Positions 23,834 through 35,100 of a DNA stretch of 64,000 nucleotides are shown piece by piece (position 1 is the stretch's first letter; the number at the start of each line of letters is the position of its first letter). The notes below the pieces were generated by a model that saw nothing but the letters and a program-made list of their open reading frames with translations, had not been told where the DNA came from and ran no database searches. A program made the position numbers and the translations under genes. The DNA lies in NCBI GenBank assembly GCA_033032865.1, contig JAWHQI010000079.1, positions 5,522,501-5,586,500 of the forward strand, read 5' to 3'. Origin of the DNA: Dactylorhiza incarnata. Lineage: Eukaryota > Streptophyta > Magnoliopsida > Asparagales > Orchidaceae.

Positions 23834-24440
23834 GAAACTCCTTTCGGAGCTCACTAAATGAACATATTGAACCGGGTGAGAGGCTATAGAACCACTCTCT
23901 CACCTTCCCATCAAACGTGGTTGCAAAGATTGCAGCAGAGCGCCTCAGAAAGTGACTGTAGGGCCACTGAGGCATCGAAAGCTTGTAGATGGTATGCGGG
24001 GGTATTCTTCTCCCTAGAAGCATGTGTGCCAAGGCTCCTTAAATCCAGGAGGAGCGGTCTCCTCTGTGATGTCGATAGTGAATGGCGAATAACTCTCCAT
24101 TCCATCCACATGCTTTGATTCGTCGAAATTGAGAGTCCTTCCTCGGAACTCGGCCGCGGATTCTCTGAAGAATTGCTGACGAGCGTGCTCTTCCTCGTCG
24201 CGCAACTGCGGTGGTGGAAGTTAACCTGATGGAGGTGGCAGCGCGTCGGGAGTCGCAGTCACTTGCGGATGCTCCGCGGCAGGAGCGCACTCACTCTGGC
24301 TGACCACCAAGATCAGTAAACCAAGTAGGTGATCGATTGAACTCCCCGCGAGTGACTGGTGCTTGCTGAGAAGGATTAGGGTGTCCGCCGGTCATCGGGT
24401 GATTTCGCCGGTTGTTTGATTTGAAGGCCGCGTGTTTGAA
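23834..24440 (-). pseudogene. gag: Gypsy element I: Gag N-terminal fragment (Tat-like)
   Basis: Minus-strand frames contain a retrotransposon Gag core (FATTFDGKVREWFYSLSPGS then SFSELRKEFL, 23829-23930) preceded by an acidic N-terminal stretch (24014-24205). The pieces lie in different frames with stops between them. The coding sequence is cut at 23833 by the end of copia E, which is therefore an insertion into this gene. Tat-like assignment rests on the Gag motif and the primer-site type. Confidence 0.65.
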
Positions 24441-24453
24441 TTGTTGGCGCCAA
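24441..24453 (-). other. Element I primer-binding site
   Basis: Minus-strand reading TTGGCGCCAACAA just inside the LTR. The GGCGCC core is typical of Athila/Tat primer sites, but the rest diverges and the tRNA is not determined. Confidence 0.5.
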
Positions 24454-24456
24454 AAT

Positions 24457-25248
24457 TTTCATCAACACTCCACACTCAGAGAACACACTGGGTATTGAAA
24501 GAATGAGATCAAGAACCATAAGCAACTGCTTACTAACCCGTGGGATGAGGCGAACAGAACATAGAAAAAGCGGATGCTGCTAGCAGCGACGGACACCATA
24601 TTGGCCCGCGGCGGCGAATGCCTCTCTTGTTGCGGGCTTTTGATATTCAACAAGGATCAATTACAGGCTGTTACAAGAGCGCTGAAAAATAGAAGGCAAC
24701 CGAATGACCGATACTTGTGACAGCACCTACAACAGGGTAGATTCTGACCAAAGTACCGTGTTCCTCCCAAGCAACCCTGGCCCTCAATTTATACTAAAGG
24801 GTAGGTTGTCTTGCCGGTGGAGGGGGCATTTAATACTGTATTAAATGCTCCGCCACTCAAGGAAACATAAGCGTCAGTTGCAGAAGATAAGAAAGAGGGC
24901 GCACAGGCACGACATGCAGTGGTCGTGCACGCCTACTCGCCGAAGGGGGTTCAGGAGGGTTCTAGGGAGTACCCGCCGCGACTTCTCTGAGAGGCTGACG
25001 CTATTGGCTGGAGGGCGCGAGCCCTTTGGCGAACAATACTAACCGCCCGCTGCTGAGATCCTAGAGAGAGTCCGGGGGCACTCTGGGGGTGCCCGCCCGG
25101 GACTGCCGCTGAGGGCGCACTTCTCTGGAATGCGACCGCAAATACGCTTGGGAATCCTCCTGAGACTTCTGAGGCTGCAGGATTTGGGTTAACAAATAAA
25201 ATGAGCGGTGAGACATAAGTATGAGAGAATTTGTAAGGATGTCCAACA
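24457..25248 (-). repeat. 5' LTR of gypsy element I
   Basis: On the minus strand it starts TGTTGGACATCC (+ end at 25248) and runs to just before the primer site. A minus-strand TATA-like tataaattg (about 24786-24794) lies in the middle. The inner edge is uncertain because no clean CA end is seen near 24457. TSD candidate ATCGG follows at 25249-25253; the partner lies outside the window. Confidence 0.6.
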
Positions 25249-25549
25249 ATCGGTAGTTAAACTTACGACGACTTTCTTGTTTACAAGTGTCTTCTTTTAT
25301 TTTGTCTGCTCAGTAGCATATGGTCCCATGCAATCTCTTGTTAGTGTAGTGCGTGAGATCAACGTACATAAACCTTGATTGCAACATTTTCGTAAGGTAA
25401 AGAATCCATCTGTTTCAATAATTCTAAAAGACAACTCATCTGTGATAACTTAACTAGCAAGGGTCATCCGTCATGACACATGATCACATTTCCAAGAATA
25501 TAAATACTCAATAGAAGTTATGTCATTTCCCTCTTGCCCACTTTTCATC

Positions 25550-25760
25550 TAAAAGCTTAATATTTTTTTGTCGACTGCATTATACAGATATTTGCTACAA
25601 TTCTTTAAATGTTTCTATATATTACTAGTAACATTAATACTTGCACAACCATATCCTTTACTACAATAGTTACATGCAGCTTTCTCAGACTTCTTACCCT
25701 CCTTAATCAATAAAATGACCTCATATATTAGACTTGGATTTGTAATCTCTTTTCTGTGGA
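25550..25760 (-). pseudogene. BED-type zinc finger of a hAT transposase (fragment)
   Basis: Minus-strand translation gives KRDYKSKSN..GHF, then KKSEKAACNYCSKGYGC, then HLKNCSKY, with one stop within it. This matches the BED finger pattern: aromatic/His start, C-x2-C, then H-x4-C spacing. BED domains bind transposon ends at the N-terminus of hAT transposases. Only this domain is recognisable. Confidence 0.6.
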
Positions 25761-26723
25761 TTAGATGTGCTAGGCACAATACTCATATCTACAATTGTAG
25801 TGCTCTCATCTATAACAATTGGATCACATGTTGCGGCAATAACTTCATTTGTGCATCCCACACTAGACATTTCAAAGTCCTAATAGATTTTAACTACAAA
25901 ATGTAAACAAACCAAAAATTAAAGGTAAAGATTTATGCAGCAGCTACTCCCAAGTAATGCACGAACTTACATAGATGATAACAAATACAGATACTTACAT
26001 CACTATGTAATGCAACAGAAGCAGTTTCTTGTTCAACTTGGTCTATTGTAGCAACTTTGACTTATTCTAATATTCTATGTAGCTGCTCAACCTAATCAAT
26101 AGGAACCAAAATTGTCATAAAAACGAATACTATAATTTGAAAACTATAACTTGGAATCACCATAAAAAATGAATACCAGAACTTAAAAAATGTGAAATAA
26201 AGGAATGATACATTCCATAGTTACATTGCAGGAACTTCAAGAATCAAGACTTATCAAGGCAAAAATCTGCTATGCTATGTTGCAGGTTCTTCCAGGAACT
26301 TCAAAGCAAATTGTATATCCCAACAATCTACTAAAACCCCATCAGAAATATTATAGAGAAGAAGATAGAGGCAAAAATCCAACACTCTGCACCACAAGCA
26401 AATAAATCATAATAGGATCAAGAGGCGACACTTGCAAGCACGAGCCGATGAGGAAGAGGAGTCGGCAACGACGATAACTGCGACTAAGATCCGACGATGA
26501 AGAGGCGTCGACACCTGCATCTGCGAGCCTGGCGAGGAAGAGGAGGCATGATGGTGCGAAGTGCAAAGTGCGACGGGGCGGCTAGGGTTCACGTTGATTT
26601 CACTGGATTTAAGTTGGGCAATACCACAATATGCAATAGATTGGGTTCAGGTTCACGGGTCTTCACTTCATAGTTCACACCTTTTTAAATTTTAAATTTT
26701 AAATTATAATGATTTCTTAAACC

Positions 26724-26778
26724 GGTTCGGGTCGGTTCTCGGGTACACGACCATAGGACCCGAGAACCGAACCGAACC
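26724..26778. repeat. Long hairpin in the hAT subterminal region
   Basis: 21-bp arms (26724-26744 and 26758-26778) pair with a single mismatch around a 13-base loop. The arms are built of GGTTCGGG / ACCGAACC units. Confidence 0.85.
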
Positions 26779-26922
26779 GTCGGATCTATTTTTTTAAGAA
26801 CTGTATCCGAACCGAACCGTCGGTTCTATTTTTGTAAGAATCGTACCTGAACCGAACCAGTAGAGAACCGCCCCGAACCGGCCGGTTCGGGTCGATGATT
26901 ATTTAATTATGCTCATGCCTAG

Positions 26923-27145
26923 TTGAAAGTATGTGAGAAATAGTTGAAACCAATTGAAAGTATGCGAGAAATAGTTGAAACCAATTAAACGTTAGGAAAT
27001 GAAAGCTACTACATGGCTTGCGTGTTCTAATAATTGACGATGTTTCTAAATGGAATGGAAGTCAAAGGATGAAATCATAAATATCTAAATGATATCATAA
27101 AAAATGAACTAAAATTTGCTGCATCTTAATTAGAAGAATAATACC
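26923..27145. other. Unassigned flank with a 31-bp direct repeat
   Basis: Two tandem copies of a 31-bp unit beginning ttgaaagtatg (26923 and 26954). The rest is AT-rich with no gene. It ends in ATACC, the TSD of the solo LTR that follows. Confidence 0.6.
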
Positions 27146-27703
27146 TGTTGCAGTCTACTCAAGCTTCCTAAAATTGGTTCAGAACGAATCGTCTTAGCCC
27201 GGGAGCGGCCGAGCGCGCAATCAGTTACTGAGAGACGAGATGGATGACAAAGAGTCTTTTTAGCGTGAAAAACCCCGAAAAGCAAAAAAAATCACGTGGT
27301 CAGGACGGTGCCGACCAAACTTTACTATTTGCTCCTTCTTTACAGGGCTTTCTTGAAAGACCGAGGCGACATGTCGCTCCTCGTTACAACTTTGGGGATG
27401 AGAGAGAGGCGTTCGGAGGGTGACAGACCACCACTCTCGAAGCTCAGACTTCTTCCTCGCAACGGTGGGGAGCACCGTGATCTGGAACTTGTGCGCGCTC
27501 TAGAACTTGGCGCGCTCTGGAACTTGGGCCTTCGGAATACTTGAAGAAGGACGAAGATCTTCTTCTCTCTTCGAGGTGCTTGAAGATTCCTTCAAGCACG
27601 ATTTTTAAGAGGAGGGAGAACTTCAAGAGAGCTCTTTATCTCTCTTGAACATGGGAGGAAGGATGAGGAGGATAGAATAGGAAAAAAGAGAAGCCATGAG
27701 GTT

Positions 27704-27712
27704 CTATTTATA
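27704..27712 (-). promoter_or_regulatory. TATA box of the solo LTR
   Basis: Minus-strand TATAAATAG in a sequence otherwise lacking TATA runs; defines the likely U3/R boundary. Confidence 0.6.
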
Positions 27713-28159
27713 GACCTCAGAGGTGGTTACGGTGGTTATGCGGATAATCGCAGACCGTAACTACCATAAATACTAAAAGCAGACCAATTCTATAAGAATA
27801 TAATTACGATGAGCATTAATTAGCAATTTATCTAAGCGCAAACCAATGTGAATCCGAATATCTGCACCTGCCTACTATGGGTGGTTACACTTGCGGTTAC
27901 GCGAGTGGTTACCCGCTAATCGGAAGGTGGAGAACACAAGTGGGCGATCAGACGGCGGCGGGCTCCGGCCGGCAAGGAGATCAGACGACAAGGGGAGACG
28001 GCCGATCGACAGGGGGAAGGCCGGCCGGAGGGGCGACCGATCGGGAAGGCGGCCGACCGTATGTCCGCAAGCCCCTTGCGGCTGCACGGCTAAAACCGGC
28101 CGACACCCGATCGACCGGATTGCGAGGCGCCTGGCGGCCCCGCGCCATGGGCGCTCCTC

Positions 28160-28430
28160 CAAGGCCGGCCGGCAGGCCGGCTTCGCGGCCTTGGCCGCGT
28201 GCCTGCGAGCGCGCGACCTTGGCAGCCCGGGAGGTCGGCCTCACGGCCTTGGCCGCTTGCTAGCGAGCGTGTGACCTTGGCCGACCGAGATGTCGGCCTC
28301 GCGGCCTTGGCCGACTAGTAGGCTGCCCTCGCGGCCTCAGCCGCGCGCCTGCGGGCGCGCGGCCTTGGCTGACCGGTTGGTCGGCCGCAAGGTCCTTGCG
28401 GCCTTGCAGCCGCGTTACCAAGGCCGTCTG
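28160..28430. repeat. GC-rich minisatellite in the solo LTR
   Basis: Degenerate units of roughly 65-75 bp built on CGCGGCCTTGGCCG followed by gcgagcgcgcgaccttgg and aggtcggcctc; about four copies. Base composition contrasts sharply with the surrounding AT-rich DNA. Confidence 0.8.
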
Positions 28431-28685
28431 ACCTGGTGGTCGGTCGGGTGGCGTGGCGGTCGTGCGCCGCCGGCTCCCGGTTCGAGGCGGGGTGTCGGTG
28501 ATGGGATGTCGGCGGCGTCCGACTCTCACTGGCGGTTAGGACAGCTGATTGCGCGATGATCGCGTTCATTGATCGTGCACACTATGATTTTTCTCAAAAT
28601 CCCCACTAAGGTAGTGGGAGGTTATGAGATTCCGGCTATTCGTAGCCCGGAATTCCTATAAAATGGGTGAGACCCCATCAATACC

Positions 28686-28942
28686 TAAGGGTTTGTTCGT
28701 TTGAAAGACCTTGGTTTTCAAGAATTGACTTTCAATCCAATGTCAATACATGCCAGAATTGACATTAAGTTCAATTCCAATTTTATTGTTCGTCGCATAA
28801 TGATTTTTTTATCAAAAGAATTGACATAAATTACTTTTGTTTGTTAAAACATTGATATTCAAGAATGGAAATATAAGAAATCATAATAACACAAACAAAA
28901 ATAAAACAATGGCCAATGTGAATGAAAATGGAAGAATCAGGG
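28686..28942. other. AT-rich stretch, possibly a DNA-transposon end
   Basis: taa followed by gggtttgttcg (28686-28699) resembles a TAA target plus a PIF/Harbinger-like terminus, but no partner end was found. ttgacat and its complement recur at 28735-28825. No gene. Confidence 0.25.
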
Positions 28943-29546
28943 GAGAACACGCATCCGAGTGGAAAACGTGCGCCCGGGATGAAAACATGCGCCTGGGCGA
29001 CAAATGCACACCCGGGGCGAAAACATGCGCCCTGGGCGAAAAAGGTCATCGAGCGAAAAAAAGGCACCCGAGCGAAAAAATGCGCGCCCTGGTGAAAAAT
29101 GTGCGGTTGGGTGAAAAAATTCGCGCTCGGGCGGAAAATGCACGCCCGGGCGGGAAAATGCGTGCCCGCGGGAAAATACGCGCCCGGGCGGGAAAATGCG
29201 CGCCCGGGCGGGAAAATGCGCGCCTGTGCGAGAAAATGCGTGCCCGGGCGTGAAAATGCGCGCCTAGGTGGGAAAATGCACGTCCGGGCAGAAATTGCGC
29301 GCCAGGCGGTAAATTGCACGTGCGGGCGGTAAATTGTGCGCGCGGGCAAAAAAAAGCGCGCGCGCGGGAAAAAAATGCGCGCGCAGGCAGAAAATACGCA
29401 CTCGGACAGAAAATACGCCCCCGGGCGGAAAAATGCGAGCCCGGGCAGAAACGTGTGTCCGGGCGGAAAACACGCCAACGAGCGTAAAATGCGCGCTCAG
29501 GCGAAAAATGCGCACTCAGGCGAAAAATGTGCGCACGGGTAAAAAA
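28943..29546. repeat. 20-bp minisatellite with E2F-like sites
   Basis: About 30 units of 20 bp on the pattern GGAAAATGCGCGCCCGGGCG. Spacing is exactly 20 in the best part (29171, 29191, 29211). Several units read GCGGGAAA, the complement of the E2F consensus TTTCCCGC (about 29150, 29167, 29188, 29208). Apparent ORFs across it are repeat artefacts. Confidence 0.9.
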
Positions 29547-29763
29547 TGCTACCGCCCACTTAGAAAATATAATTTTTTAGGTGAACTAGTTAAGCATGAA
29601 ATGTTATAAACAGTACGATGAGGTCTCTATTTTATGCAAGAATGTAAGATATGATATGCAATGCAATGGTGCAACTCACTCACACGACTCTGTACGTACA
29701 GACTTTTAGTTCCCACTTTTCAGAGGTAGCTAACCTCTCGGGCACCTCCCGTCGTGGTCAAAC
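29547..29763 (-). repeat. LTR fragment G, related to the D/B LTR family
   Basis: The run cagacttttagttcccac through cacctcccgtcgtggtc (29699-29760) matches the D LTR at about 1350-1415 in the same orientation. Interrupted at 29763 by chromovirus B. Probably an older relative of D/B; the 20-bp array may be part of the same LTR. Confidence 0.6.
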
Positions 29764-30671
29764 TGTAACATCCCTCAAGCAACTAGACCCCTAAGTTAGT
29801 TTTGTCATGACTTGGTCATGACAAAACCATAGGAAGAGCTCAAGACCTTGAAAGCTTAGGTGGGAAGGAGAAAACCCAAGTGGTCTACAAATAGCAATTT
29901 TCAGTTACCAAGCCTAGGATTGGATTTAGGGGCCCCACCTTGAACCTTGACCCCTCCATAGCATACCTAACCCATTAGAGGTCTCCTTGAAGCACCAGTG
30001 ACCTATTGGGGTCAACCTAGAGGTCAAATTGACTAAAGTCAACCTTAACCCTAAATTTGGTCATACTAACTCAATTAAGGTCAATTGGCCCCTACCTTGC
30101 CAAATTGACCTTACGCCTTCCCTAATAGGGCTACTAGGAACCTAATGGACCAAAAAGCTGTTGGGTTTTCTTAATACCATTTCAGAAATGATAATAAAAG
30201 CATATCAAATATGCGCAGCGGAAATAACTAGAACAACCCTAAACCGTTATAAGGAACTTGCGATTTCATGGTTTCAAGAAATTAAAATAACTTTCACAAT
30301 AAACGGCAGAAATTATACCTGTATGGGGTTGAGTCTAAACTCAACCAAGGTGCTCCAATGGCAATTCAGAACAAAATTTCTCGAGTTCCAAGCGTTGAAA
30401 TGATTTCTGTGCCTCTACAGGAAATCCACACGAGTGAGGAGAACCCCAAACTTCTTGTCCAACAGGAAGTGGGTCGGAGAAGAAATGCTCTCTACGTCTC
30501 CCTCGAACTGCTAGGCTCGACGTCAGGGAGAGGCGGCGGCGACGGCGATGGGATCGAACAGTCGGAACACTTCCGTCAAAATCCTTGCGGAACTCTTCCG
30601 TCGCCCTATCTCTCTCGAAACAGATCGCCAAAGAAAAGGGATCGCACATTTTAGGTCAAAAAGAATCGTAT

Positions 30672-30680
30672 CCTTTTATA
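30672..30680 (-). promoter_or_regulatory. TATA box in the F 3' LTR
   Basis: Minus-strand TATAAAAGG, in the context ggg-TATAAAAGG-ata. It lies 60 bp downstream (element sense) of the GTCGAAC array. The 5' LTR copy is at 37695-37703. Confidence 0.75.
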
Positions 30681-30740
30681 CCCAGCGTGAAAGAGAGAGT
30701 CTATCCGCACACCCACGATTTAACTGAATTAATAATCTGC

Positions 30741-31073
30741 GTTCGACAAACAGGCTACATTAGTCATTCAACAAACTGGCTTCAGAAGCCGTTCGACAAA
30801 TTTTCTTCAGAAATCGTTCGACAAATTTTGTCGTTCGACGAATTGGCTTCAGAAGCCGTTCGACAAATACTGTCGTTCGACAAATTGGCAAATTTTGCTG
30901 TTCGACAAATTTTGTCGTTCGACGAATTGGCTTCAGAAGCCGTTCGACATATTCTGTCGTTCGACAATTTTTGTCGTTCGACAATTTTTGTCGTTCGACA
31001 AATTTTGTCGTTCGACAAATTTTGCCGTTCGACGAATTTTGCCGTTCAACAAATTTTGCCGTTCGACGAATTG
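30741..31073. repeat. GTTCGAC array in the F 3' LTR
   Basis: Mixed units of 25 bp (GTTCGACGAATTGG + cttcagaagcc) and 17 bp (GTTCGACAAATTTTGTC). The 14-bp string GTTCGACGAATTGG also occurs in the gypsy D-LTR array, which has the same 25-bp period. Confidence 0.9.
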
Positions 31074-31192
31074 TTTAATTCTCTTCCTCCAATTTTTCTT
31101 AACACTCTTATGTGTGACCCTATAGACTCGTATCGCGTTGGCAGTGAGACTAGATATTTGACTACTTCCGGATCGCCATGGAAACACCAACA

Positions 31193-32152
31193 GTCTCCCA
31201 CTTGATCTTGAAAGTATCAAATAAAAGTCTCACAAACAATGAGCGACATCTAGCAATGCATCATTGCTACCCAAGCAATAAGAGTTCTTAACTCAACAAG
31301 CCTGTCTTGACCAATGTATCAGTGTCGTCATGTCCCTTTGTCCATTACATCCGGATAGAACTAGAGGCATGGACCGTGTCACCCTCATAATTGTTCAATC
31401 CTAATTCCTTGATCTAGAATAGACTGTCTGAAATTGGTGAGGATAATATCACATATTGTCTCATCCAAGCATGCCCATGCATTTCTCAGTTTGATTCCAT
31501 CAAGGAGCCCATGGATGTAACTCCTGTCATATAGGAGGACAAATCTCATATCTGCCCACACACAAACACCCAAATGAATCTTAATATACCCAATAACCAC
31601 CCTTATCATCAACCTTTCTCAAAGAAGACTTTAGATGGAATCAAAGTACGCTCTTCCTCACTTGATGAATGATGTGACTTCAGGTTGAAGAACCACAAAC
31701 ACCATTGTCATATGAGACCTACTTGTGACACGTTCATATAACAATCCACATAGTAGTCTCATGTTGGGTGATATCCAGTACAACTTGTTCACTAACAAGT
31801 ACACATGTGATGACTTGATATCACAATATCATGACCTGTAAGAACTGGTCATCAGTCAACGCACATGCTAGTCTTTATGTATCATCATCGCCCTGGAATT
31901 CTAAGATGATACAACGACCAGGGACAGTTTAAGAATGAAGCTTCTTATAAACATAGACCCTCACATTCAAGTCACGTGCTTGAATTCCTATAGAAGCAAA
32001 CATTCTAAGGGCATTTATTATGCTAATTAATCTATCAGTAGAAACATTTGACATAATAAAAGAACTTGCCATAAATGTAAAATGAAACATAAAGTACTAT
32101 TTTCATCACATGAATGGTCAACAACCGACAAATACAATCCACAAGACTCCCA
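31193..32152 (-). other. F purine tract and 3' untranslated region
   Basis: The minus strand reads AAGTGGGAGAC directly before the 3' LTR (31193-31204), the polypurine tract. The remaining ~950 bp up to the RNase H end show no ORF of note. Confidence 0.7.
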
Positions 32153-35100
32153 CTAGAGACGATCATTCAGGTCTCTAATACCCATTGATCTAGTATGACC
32201 ATCATGCTTTCTCTGTGCAAGAGGCTTCATCAGTGGATCCGCAATATTTTCTTCAGTTAGTACTCTGCATATGCTCACATCTCCTCGATCGAGAATCTCT
32301 CGAATAAGATGGAACCTCCGAAGTATGTGCTTGGAGCGCTGATGAGATCTAAGTTCCTTAGCTTGTGCAATAGCACCGTTGTTGTCACAGTAGAGAACTA
32401 CGGGATCAACAATGCTAGGAACTACACCAAGCTCACTGATGAATTTCCTAATCCACACAGCCTCCTTCGTCGCATTTGCAGCAACGATATACTCTGCCTC
32501 AGTCGTAGAATCAGCAACTGTCTCTTGCTTGGAACTCTTCCAACTTACCGCTCCTCCATTAAGGCAAAATACAAAGCCTGATTGGGACTTTTAATCATCC
32601 CTATCAGTTTGGAAGCTAGCATCCGTGTAACCATTTACACTGAGCTCTTCCTCTCCACCATACACCAAAAATAAATCCTTAATCCTTCTTAAGTACTTCA
32701 GGATATTCTTGACGGCTATCCAGTGACCATCACCAGGATCAGACTGATACATGCTCGTCATGCTCAAAGCATAAGAGACATCGGGTCGAGTACATAACAT
32801 TGCATACATGATTGATCCAATTGCCGAAGCATATGGGATCAACTTCATGTGGTCCTTATCTTCCAAAGATTGTGTACACTGGTCCTTAGAGAGACACACA
32901 CCATGAGACATGGGTAAGAATCCTTTCTTGGACTCAAGCATGGTGAACCGTTTCAACACTTTCTCAATGTATGTACTCTGGGTCAAACCCAGCAACTTCT
33001 TCGATCTATCTCTATAGATCTTAATACCAAGTATATAAGTTGCTTCACCCAAGTCCTTCATAGAAAAACAATCCCCTAGCCTGTTCTTAACAACTTGCAG
33101 GGCTGGAATGTCATTTCCGATCAACAATTTGTCATCTACATACAATATCAGGAAAACGACAATGCTCCCACTAGTCCTCTTGTAAACACAAGGTTCATCC
33201 TCATTTTTGATGAAACCAAACTCTTTGATTTTCTCATCAAAACGAAGATTCCAACTTCGAGAAGCTTGTTTCAATCCATAAATGGATCGATTCAACTTGC
33301 ATATTTTAGTGGCTTCATTTGGAGATTCAAAACCCTCGGGTTGTGTCATATACACTTCCTCAAGGAGGTTTCCATTAAGGAAAGCCATTTTGACATCCAT
33401 TTGCCAGATCTCGTAGTCATAATACGCAGCAATAACAAGTAGAATTCTGATGGACTTGACCATGGCTATAGGGGAAAAGGTCTCATCATAGTCAACACCA
33501 TGAATTTGCCTAAAACCTTTAGCCACGAACCGGCCTTTGAATGTCTGTACATTTCCATCCATGTCGGTCTTCTTCTTGAAGACCCACTTGCACCCTATGG
33601 GTCGTACCCCTTCAGGTGGTTCCACCAAGGTCCAAACTTGGTTTGTGTACATGGAGTCCATTTCAGATTTCATGGCCTCAAGCCACTTCTCGGAGTCAGG
33701 TCCATTTATAGCCTCTTGGTAGGTTGCAGGCTCATCATCATGATCCATAAGCAACACAATATCTATTTGAGTCATGAGAAATCCATATCTCTCAGGCTCA
33801 AATCTTGGTCTACCAGATCTATGTAGGACTTGTGTTTCTTAAGCAGGCTCTCCAGCTACAACTTCTTGTAGTCCTTGCTCAGGTTCCAATTATGGTTCGT
33901 TCATTGTTTGGGGCTCTTGAACTTCTTCAAGTTCTACCTTTGCAGTCTTTCTGGATAAGAACTCTTTCTCCAAAAAGACACCAGTCCTTGCGACAAATAC
34001 TTTGCCCTCAGACGGCAAGTAGAAGTAGTATCCTTTGGTTTCCCTAGGATACCCCACTAGATAACATTTATTCGATTTGGGTTCCAGCTTGTCAGGCATT
34101 TGACGTCGCACGTATGCCTTACAGCCCCAAATCTTGATGAACGGCATACTAGGACGCTTCCCAGTCCATATCTCATATGGTATCTTTAGAACTGTTTTCG
34201 TTGGAACTCGATTTAGTGTGAAAGCAGCAGTCTCTAAAGCAAAACCCCAAAAGGAAACGGGCAAATCTGCATGACTCATTATCGATCGCACCATGTCTAA
34301 CAAGGTACGATTCCTCCTCTCAGAAACACCATTATGTTGAGGTGTTCCGGGCGGAGTGAGCTGTGATACAATACCACACTCCTTCAGATGATCACGAAAC
34401 TCATGACTCAGATATTCGCCACCTCGATCAGATCGGAGTGCTTTTATCCTCTTTCCTAGTTGGTTCTCTACTTCATTTTTAAAATCTTTGAACTTTTCAA
34501 AGGTTTCGGATTTGTTCTTCATAATAAACACATATCCGTATCTACTGAAATCATCAGTGAATGTAACGATGTAGTAGTACCCACCTCTAGCCATAGAGCT
34601 TATTGGTCCGCATACATCACTATGTATGATATCCAAAAGATCATTAGCCCTCTCACTACAACTAGTAAAGGGGGCCTTTGTCATCTTGCCTAATAAACAT
34701 GACTCGCATATCTCAAATGATTCATAATCAAATGAATGCAATAGTCCATCTTTATGGAGCTTGGATATGCGTTTCGCATTTATATGGCCTAGACGACAGT
34801 GCCAGAGATATGTAGGATTGGTGTCATTAGTTTTTAGTCGTTTGGTATTTTCTATGTTATAGATTGGATGATTTATGTTCAAAACATACAAACCATTAAA
34901 CATTTGAGCAACGCCATAACAAACATCATTCTTAAAGATAGAACAACAATTGTTCTTAATAATAAAAGAAAAACCATTCATGTCCAAACATGAAATAGAG
35001 ATGATGTTTCTAGTTATAGCAGGAACAAAATAACAATTATCAAGTTCAATAACGAGCCCAGTGGGCAAAGAAAGACGATACAATCATACGACAACGGCAG

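Larger units (their letters stand above)
25254..26922 (-). mobile_element. hAT DNA transposon remnant
   Basis: Minus strand. A BED zinc-finger relic lies at about 25550-25760, and the upstream end (26710-26900) is packed with CCGAACCGG / CCGGTTCGGG repeats typical of hAT subterminal regions. The right end is probably near 26922 (minus-strand start CTAGGCATGAGCA). The rest of the transposase is missing beyond the I insertion at 25254. 25760-26700 holds no ORF I can assign. Confidence 0.55.
27146..28680 (-). mobile_element. Solo LTR (1535 bp) with GC-rich minisatellite
   Basis: TGTTGCAGTC...CCCATCA on the + strand with a perfect TSD ATACC (27141-27145, 28681-28685). The minus-strand TATAAATAG at 27704-27712 gives the orientation. 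No primer site, purine tract or coding domain is seen, so this is a solo LTR. Long ORFs at 27875-28570 are by-products of extreme GC content. Confidence 0.8.
30159..31192 (-). repeat. 3' LTR of copia F (1034 bp)
   Basis: + strand TGTTGGGTTTT...AACACCAACA. Longer than the other copy (965 bp), mainly from extra GTTCGAC units and a block of about 20 bp near 30208 absent from the 5' LTR. Confidence 0.93.

Noticed and set aside
26351..26592. Possible host gene on the minus strand (60-71 codon Ser-rich ORFs)
   Set aside because: Overlapping frames, no splice or domain support, and located in the non-coding part of a hAT relic.
27875..28570. Overlapping ORFs on both strands up to 128 codons
   Set aside because: High GC content removes stop codons; the stretch lies within a solo LTR and all frames look equally open.
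28686..28700. PIF/Harbinger transposon start (TAA + gggtttgttcg)
   Set aside because: No matching inverted end or transposase found; kept only as a low-confidence note.
28831..29609. ORF of 215 codons on the minus strand and others on the plus strand
   Set aside because: Created by the 20-bp minisatellite; open on both strands and in several frames, with monotonous composition.
30741..31073. Array considered as CRISPR-like or as tRNA B-box (GTTCGA) repeats
   Set aside because: No spacers of unique sequence and a plant context; no A box, acceptor stem or terminator accompanies the GTTCGA cores.
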